Positions 7,526 to 11,693 of a stretch of 11,693 bases of DNA are shown here, one piece after another; within the stretch, counting starts at the first letter, position 1, and each line of letters begins with the position of its first letter. Made by a program: the position numbers and the translations under genes. The notes under the pieces are model-generated. The model was not told the DNA's origin. It saw nothing but the letters and a program-made list of their open reading frames with translations, and made no database searches. Origin of the DNA: Chlamydiota bacterium (GTDB taxonomy: Bacteria; Chlamydiota; Chlamydiia; Chlamydiales; SM23-39). The stretch lies in NCBI GenBank assembly GCA_021772165.1, contig JAJFMM010000060.1, forward strand, positions 1-11,693, written 5' to 3'.

Positions 7526-8055
7526 AAACACCGAAGACCCACTCTTCACAGCTCGTCTACGAGGGCTTTTTCAACATGCGCAAAGACAGACTCGTGCGCG
7601 AAGATGGAGAGACGCTCGACTTCACCTGCCTCGAGATCCCCTGGGATGCAGCGGTGATCATTGCTCAAGACGTTGAGGGCCGGCTGGTTATCAATCGTGA
7701 ATATCGCCATCCGACAGGTAAGTACATTATGGGTTTTCCCGGAGGCAGACTCGAAGAGGGAGAAGATCCGATCACAGGTGGCAAACGAGAGCTCTATGAA
7801 GAGACCGGCTACAAATCCGATGAGCTAACCCTAATCGGTTGCTGCTACCCGATCCCGAGCATCTGTAACCAAAAGATCTATTTTATCCATGCGAAAAATG
7901 CTGTCCCCAGCAAAGAGAGAAAGCTCGATCCCTTTGAGTTCATCGAAACCGAGCTAAAAACAGAAGAAGAGCTAAAAAAAGAGATTCTATCCGGCGCACT
8001 CATCGACGGCATTCTCTGCACTGCTCTCTGGTATAAAAATCACGCAACGCATTAA
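7522..8055 (+). CDS. Nudix hydrolase, ADP-ribose pyrophosphatase-like
   Basis: A 177-residue Nudix protein that should cleave a nucleoside diphosphate linked to another moiety, releasing a phosphorylated product. The 23-residue Nudix box is a full match, residues 75-97: G75, E81, then REL at 89-91, EE at 93-94, G96 and a final Tyr97. The EE residues bind the catalytic Mg2+. The upstream INREYRHPTGKYIMGFPGG resembles the ADP-ribose/nucleotide-sugar pyrophosphatase (NudF-like) group, the most likely class; the substrate is not certain. The start is the ATG of an ATGA overlap with the pknD stop, which implies coupled translation. A longer frame opens at 7456 within pknD, but its extra 22 residues (basic, rich in Arg) do not fit the family, so I reject that start. 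Only a weak GGGA lies upstream (7508-7511). Confidence 0.9.
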   Translation: MKTPKTHSSQLVYEGFFNMRKDRLVREDGETLDFTCLEIPWDAAVIIAQDVEGRLVINREYRHPTGKYIMGFPGGRLEEGEDPITGGKRELYEETGYKSDELTLIGCCYPIPSICNQKIYFIHAKNAVPSKERKLDPFEFIETELKTEEELKKEILSGALIDGILCTALWYKNHATH

Positions 8056-8082
8056 AGTCCTCCCCTTAATCTGAGGAGAGCT

Positions 8083-8901
8083 ATGAATTTAAATCCAACC
8101 ACATCACACCAACGAGCAATCCAAGGAGCGCAAAGTGAAGATCCTCCTGCATCAGAAATAGCCACCAATGCCTTTGCTTCATTACCTCAAGATTCATTGA
8201 ACTTGATTTATTCAAACTTAGATTCCGCGCACAAAAAAAATTTTCACCTTATATCCAAAATCAACAATGAATTCATCAAGATACTTAGATTTGAAAAAAA
8301 CAGAAGAATTACATTAAGAGAACTCCCCACAGAATTATCGTCGAAAAAAGAATTCAGACTAGACTTATCTAAAAGAAATATTTCTAATGAAGAATTCAAA
8401 TCAATCACAACTAGATTTCCTAACATAACTGAAATCATTATAAGTAGGTGTACAAAGATTACAGATGCCGGTCTCGCTCACCTACAAGAACTCAAAGGAC
8501 TGACTCATCTCGACATAAGTAGGTGCTATGAGATTACGGATGCCGGTCTGGCTCACCTACAAAAGCTCAAAGGACTGACTCATCTCAATATAAGTTGGTG
8601 CAAGCAGATCACAGATGCCGGTTTAGCATCTCTACAAGAACTTAACGGGCTCATCACCCTCTATTTGAATGGCTGCAATCTGATCACAGATAACGGCTTA
8701 GCCTCTCTACAAGAGATCAAAAAACTCGACCAACTCTGTCTACGTCACTGCGATCAGATCAATAATACTCATCTAGTTGCTTTACAAAAGCTTACAGGAC
8801 TGACCTTTCTCGATCTAACTGAGTGCAGTCAGATTACAGATGCCGATCTAGCTCATATACAGAAGCTCAGAGAAGGCACCAACTTCCATCTAAGGGGCTA
8901 G
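8083..8901 (+). CDS. F-box-like/leucine-rich repeat protein, candidate ubiquitin-ligase adaptor mimic
   Basis: A 272-residue protein. Residues 30-70 resemble an F-box (FASLPQDSLNLIYSNLDS, then FHLISKINNEFI, matching the LP..L..I...L and later L..VS..W spacing of the family, without the Trp). Residues 100-272 are leucine-rich repeats of the cysteine-containing type seen in eukaryotic FBXL and AMN1 proteins, consensus ITDAGLAHLQELKGLTHLDI plus S-x-C. Units begin at residues 126, 151, 176, 201, 226 and 251, exactly 25 apart. In eukaryotes this architecture binds Skp1 through the F-box and substrate through the LRRs, in SCF ubiquitin ligases. Amoeba-associated chlamydiae are known to carry many F-box proteins. 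Secretion into a host is inferred. The start has GAGGAGAG at 8073-8080. The 5' half is strikingly AT-rich beside its neighbours. It ends 34 bases before valS. Confidence 0.85.
   Translation: MNLNPTTSHQRAIQGAQSEDPPASEIATNAFASLPQDSLNLIYSNLDSAHKKNFHLISKINNEFIKILRFEKNRRITLRELPTELSSKKEFRLDLSKRNISNEEFKSITTRFPNITEIIISRCTKITDAGLAHLQELKGLTHLDISRCYEITDAGLAHLQKLKGLTHLNISWCKQITDAGLASLQELNGLITLYLNGCNLITDNGLASLQEIKKLDQLCLRHCDQINNTHLVALQKLTGLTFLDLTECSQITDADLAHIQKLREGTNFHLRG
8458..8901 (+). repeat. In-frame 75-bp tandem repeats encoding LRR units
   Basis: Six units start at 8458, 8533, 8608, 8683, 8758 and 8833 (the last truncated by the stop). Units 1 and 2 are the most alike, with roughly ten differences in 75 bases by eye, including long identical runs such as CTCAAAGGACTGACTCATCT. 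Later units diverge progressively. This looks like fairly recent internal duplication and makes the gene liable to repeat-number change by recombination. Confidence 0.85.
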
Positions 8902-8919
8902 AATAAATTTCGGTGAGGC

Positions 8920-8928
8920 TGTTATACT
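8920..8928 (+). promoter_or_regulatory. Candidate extended -10 promoter immediately before valS
   Basis: TG at 8920-8921, one base, then TATACT at 8923-8928 form an extended -10 element. No recognisable -35 hexamer lies 16-18 bases upstream. Transcription would begin at about 8935, directly at the valS ATG (8936), so the transcript would be leaderless or nearly so. There is no ribosome binding site at normal distance; the only GAGG (8914-8917) is 18 bases from the ATG. Confidence 0.4.
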
Positions 8929-8935
8929 TTTCCCC

Positions 8936-11693
8936 ATGTCTACACTGCCAAAGTCCTACGATCCTAAGCTCGTCGAAGATAAGCTCTACTCCTTCTGGGA
9001 AGAAGGAAACTTTTTTAAAGCCGACGCCTCTTCTAAGAAGAAACCCTTCTGCATCGTCATCCCCCCTCCGAACGTCACCGGCGTTCTGCACATGGGCCAT
9101 GCCCTGGTCAACACTCTGCAAGATATTCTCATCCGTCAGAAGCGTATGCAGGGCTTTGAAGCTCTCTGGGCTCCGGGCACGGATCACGCAGGGATTGCCA
9201 CGCAATCTGTCGTCGAGCGCGCGCTCTTTGCGAAGACGGGCAAGCGTCGCAAGGAGTTTGATCGGGAAGAGTTCCTCAACCATATCTGGGACTGGAAGGA
9301 TCAGAGCGAAAAACGCATCCTCCATCAAATTAGAAAACTCGGCTGCTCCTGCGACTGGTCCAGGCAGCGTTTCACGATGGACGATAAGAGCAATACGGCT
9401 GTCCGCGCTGTCTTCCGCAAGATGTATGACGATGGTCTCATCTACCAGGGCGACTATCTCGTCAACTGGGACCCTGCAACGCAGACGGCTCTCTCCGACG
9501 ATGAAGTCGAGCATGAAGAGCGTGATTCCTTCCTCTGGCATATCCGCTATCCTTTGGCCGAGGGCGAAGGCTCCATTACTGTGGCTACCACACGTCCTGA
9601 AACGATGCTCGGCGATACTGGCGTTGCTGTGCATCCAAGCGATGAGCGCTACGCCTCTTTCATCGGCAAAAAGATTAAGTTACCTCTGACTGATCGTCTC
9701 ATTCCGATCGTCGCGGATCACTTCGTTGAGAAGGACTTTGGTACGGGCGCGGTCAAGATCACTCCGGCTCACGATTTCAACGACAATGAAGCTGGTCAAA
9801 GATGTAACCTCGAGATGATCAACATCATGACGCCTGATGGCAAGATCAATGAAAATGGTGCTCCTTTCACGGGTCTGACTATGGAAGAAGCGCGCGCGGC
9901 GGTCGTCAAAGAGCTCACAAAATTAGGTCTGATCGTCAAGATCGATCCGCACCCAATGCGCGTCGGTGTCTCTTACCGCTCTAAGGCTGTCATCCAGCCC
10001 TATCTCTCCAAGCAGTGGTTTGTGAAGATGAGTGTGTTTAAGGACAAGCTCCTCTCCGCTGTGCGAGATGAGCGTGTACGTCTCGTCCCGCCTCATTGGC
10101 AAGCGACCTATGAACACTGGATCGAAAACTTGCGCGACTGGTGCATCTCGAGGCAGATCTGGTGGGGACACCGTATTCCGATCTGGCACGACCGTGAAAA
10201 TCCTGAGAACATGATCTGCTACGATGGCGAGGGCGTACCTCCTGAAGTCGCTGCCAATCCCGAGCGCTACGAGCAAGATCCTGATGTGCTCGATACTTGG
10301 TTCTCCTCCGCTCTTTGGCCTTTTTCCATCTTGGGATGGCCCGATCAAACCGATGATCTGAAGAAGTTCTACCCCACATCGACGCTGATCACCGGCCACG
10401 ATATTCTCTTTTTCTGGGTCGCTCGCATGATTCTCATGGGTGAATATGTGATGAAAGAGGTCCCGTTCAAAGAGACGTTTCTCCATGGCTTGATCTATGG
10501 AAAGTCTTACTGGCATCAGTCAAAAGATGGCGCTTTAAGCTATGCGAGTCCCGAGGAGAAAAAGGGCTACGATCTCGGCGAACCTATTCCTAAGGATATG
10601 CAGTCGAAATGGGAAAAGATGTCGAAGTCAAAGGGCAATGTGATCGATCCGATCGAGATCATCGATCAGTATGGCACCGATGCAATGCGCATGGCGCTCT
10701 GCTCTTCTGTGACTCATGCCCGCCAGCTCGATCTGGACAGACGCCGCTTTGAGGAGTTTAAGAACTTTGCCAACAAGATCTGGAATGGCTCGCGTTTTGT
10801 CCTGCTCAATTTGGAGCAAGAGCCTGGCTTGAGCTCTGAGGCGATCGCTAAAGGTCTCGATTATGATCTGTTGACTCTAGAAGATCGCTGGATTCTCTCC
10901 ACGCTCAATCGCACGATTGCTGATCTCAACCGGCATTTCGAAGAGTACACGTTTGATAAGGCTGCGATGCGCGCCTATGAGTTTTTCTGGAATGACTTCT
11001 GCGCTCTTTATGTCGAGCTCTCCAAGCCTGTGCTCTTTGGCAAGATCGGCATACCGGCTCTGCGTGAAAACAAGCAGAAGATTCTCGCCATTGTGCTCTG
11101 TGCTGCGATTAGGCTGCTGCATCCTATCGCGCCGTTCATCACCGAAGAGATCTTTTCTATGCTCCGCGCTCATTTCGGTGATCTCAAAATGCCGGAGAAG
11201 TGCGATCCTTACACCAAGGATCTCATCGCTTCTCTGCAATCGGCTGCCTGTATCGTCGCGCCCTATCCGGAAGTGTTGGAAAAGGATCATGTCTGCTCTG
11301 AAATTGAAGAGACGTTTCAGCGAGTGCTTGAACTCATCTACGCGGTGAGAAATATTCGCGCTGAGATGCAGCTGCCTCCGTCTGAAAAGACTGAGCTGCT
11401 CTTGACCGGTCAAAAGCATCACCGTGATTGGAAGACAGCGCACGAGCATCAGTCGATGCTGCTCGCGTTGACGTCCACTATTTCGATCAACTTTTTGGAG
11501 AGCGATGAGCAGCTGCCCGCCTTTGGTGCAAGCTCGCTGGTGGGGCATTTGAAGCTGACGATTCCAATTCCTGAGTCTTTCCGTGCGAAGGAAAAGGCGC
11601 GTCTGGAAAAAGAGATGCTCAAACTGCAGAAGCAGAGAGATGGCAATCTGGTGAAGCTCGGCAATCCCGATTTCTGTGCCAAGGCGCCTCCTG
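8936..11693 (+). CDS. valS: Valyl-tRNA synthetase (3' end cut by window)
   Basis: This class Ia synthetase charges tRNA-Val and edits misactivated threonine. The frame is open for 919 codons to the window edge; the usual length suggests only a few tens of residues are missing. Motifs in order: PPPNVTGVLHMGHAL with the HIGH-type HMGH at 52-55; PGTDHAGIATQ; the editing-domain signature TTRPETMLGD (218-227) within the CP1 insertion; WCISRQIWWGHRIPIW; HGLIYGK; and KMSKS at 561-565 in WEKMSKSKGNVIDP. The anticodon-binding helical domain follows, and the window ends in the tRNA-binding C-terminal coiled coil (LEKEMLKLQKQRDG, then NPDFCAKAPP). The start fits the family N-terminus (SYDPKLVEDKLYSFWE). 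No close ribosome binding site precedes it; see the candidate promoter. All catalytic and editing motifs look intact. Proximity to pknD matches the chlamydial arrangement. Confidence 0.97.
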   Translation, partial: MSTLPKSYDPKLVEDKLYSFWEEGNFFKADASSKKKPFCIVIPPPNVTGVLHMGHALVNTLQDILIRQKRMQGFEALWAPGTDHAGIATQSVVERALFAKTGKRRKEFDREEFLNHIWDWKDQSEKRILHQIRKLGCSCDWSRQRFTMDDKSNTAVRAVFRKMYDDGLIYQGDYLVNWDPATQTALSDDEVEHEERDSFLWHIRYPLAEGEGSITVATTRPETMLGDTGVAVHPSDERYASFIGKKIKLPLTDRLIPIVADHFVEKDFGTGAVKITPAHDFNDNEAGQRCNLEMINIMTPDGKINENGAPFTGLTMEEARAAVVKELTKLGLIVKIDPHPMRVGVSYRSKAVIQPYLSKQWFVKMSVFKDKLLSAVRDERVRLVPPHWQATYEHWIENLRDWCISRQIWWGHRIPIWHDRENPENMICYDGEGVPPEVAANPERYEQDPDVLDTWFSSALWPFSILGWPDQTDDLKKFYPTSTLITGHDILFFWVARMILMGEYVMKEVPFKETFLHGLIYGKSYWHQSKDGALSYASPEEKKGYDLGEPIPKDMQSKWEKMSKSKGNVIDPIEIIDQYGTDAMRMALCSSVTHARQLDLDRRRFEEFKNFANKIWNGSRFVLLNLEQEPGLSSEAIAKGLDYDLLTLEDRWILSTLNRTIADLNRHFEEYTFDKAAMRAYEFFWNDFCALYVELSKPVLFGKIGIPALRENKQKILAIVLCAAIRLLHPIAPFITEEIFSMLRAHFGDLKMPEKCDPYTKDLIASLQSAACIVAPYPEVLEKDHVCSEIEETFQRVLELIYAVRNIRAEMQLPPSEKTELLLTGQKHHRDWKTAHEHQSMLLALTSTISINFLESDEQLPAFGASSLVGHLKLTIPIPESFRAKEKARLEKEMLKLQKQRDGNLVKLGNPDFCAKAPP

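Noticed and set aside
6138..7549. Several minus-strand open frames of 61-121 codons inside pknD
   Set aside because: They overlap one another and the pknD coding region; their translations are rich in Arg, Ser and Cys, as expected of antisense noise.
8867..9634. Long open frame of 255 codons on the minus strand across the 5' part of valS
   Set aside because: It lies antisense to the catalytic and editing domains of valS, which show every expected motif. Its translation resembles no family and has no plausible ribosome binding site context.
10877..11548. Minus-strand open frame of 223 codons, with others at 9923-10516 and a plus-strand one at 8913-9689
   Set aside because: All are shadows of valS. 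Long antisense frames are expected opposite a moderately GC-rich, highly conserved gene.

Overview
The window looks like a chlamydial chromosome, most likely from an environmental (amoeba- or protist-associated) lineage rather than Chlamydia itself. The evidence is a long PknD-type Ser/Thr kinase with a DWG activation motif a short distance upstream of valS (pknD and valS are neighbours in Chlamydia), together with several genes built from eukaryote-like domains (ankyrin, J domain, F-box-like, leucine-rich repeats). The lineage assignment is inference; no rRNA gene is present to confirm it.

Layout: (1) 1-269, the 3' end of uvrA. (2) 357-3220, two overlapping paralogous genes, each encoding N-terminal ankyrin repeats, a long unrecognised middle region and a C-terminal J-like domain with an intact HPD motif; a good sigma70-type promoter lies just upstream. 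(3) 3276-3647, a small four-helix membrane protein whose end overlaps the convergent trpS (3638-4657, minus strand). (4) 4658-4780, a divergent intergenic region holding a perfect 16-bp inverted repeat. (5) 4781-8901, pknD, a Nudix hydrolase gene joined to it by an ATGA stop/start overlap, and an F-box-like/LRR gene. (6) 8936 to the window end, valS, almost complete, cut only in its C-terminal coiled coil.

The housekeeping genes (uvrA, trpS, pknD, valS) form the backbone. Two accessory insertions stand out: the tandem ankyrin-J pair between uvrA and the small membrane gene, and the F-box-like/LRR gene between pknD and valS. Both encode architectures expected of proteins acting inside a eukaryotic host. 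A J domain recruits and stimulates Hsp70, and an F-box with LRRs is the layout of substrate adaptors of SCF ubiquitin ligases. They are the best candidates here for host-directed effectors, aimed at the host chaperone and ubiquitin systems, but secretion and function are inferred from domain content only.

No tRNA, rRNA, CRISPR array, transposase or integrase was recognised. No gene-free stretch exceeds about 125 bases.
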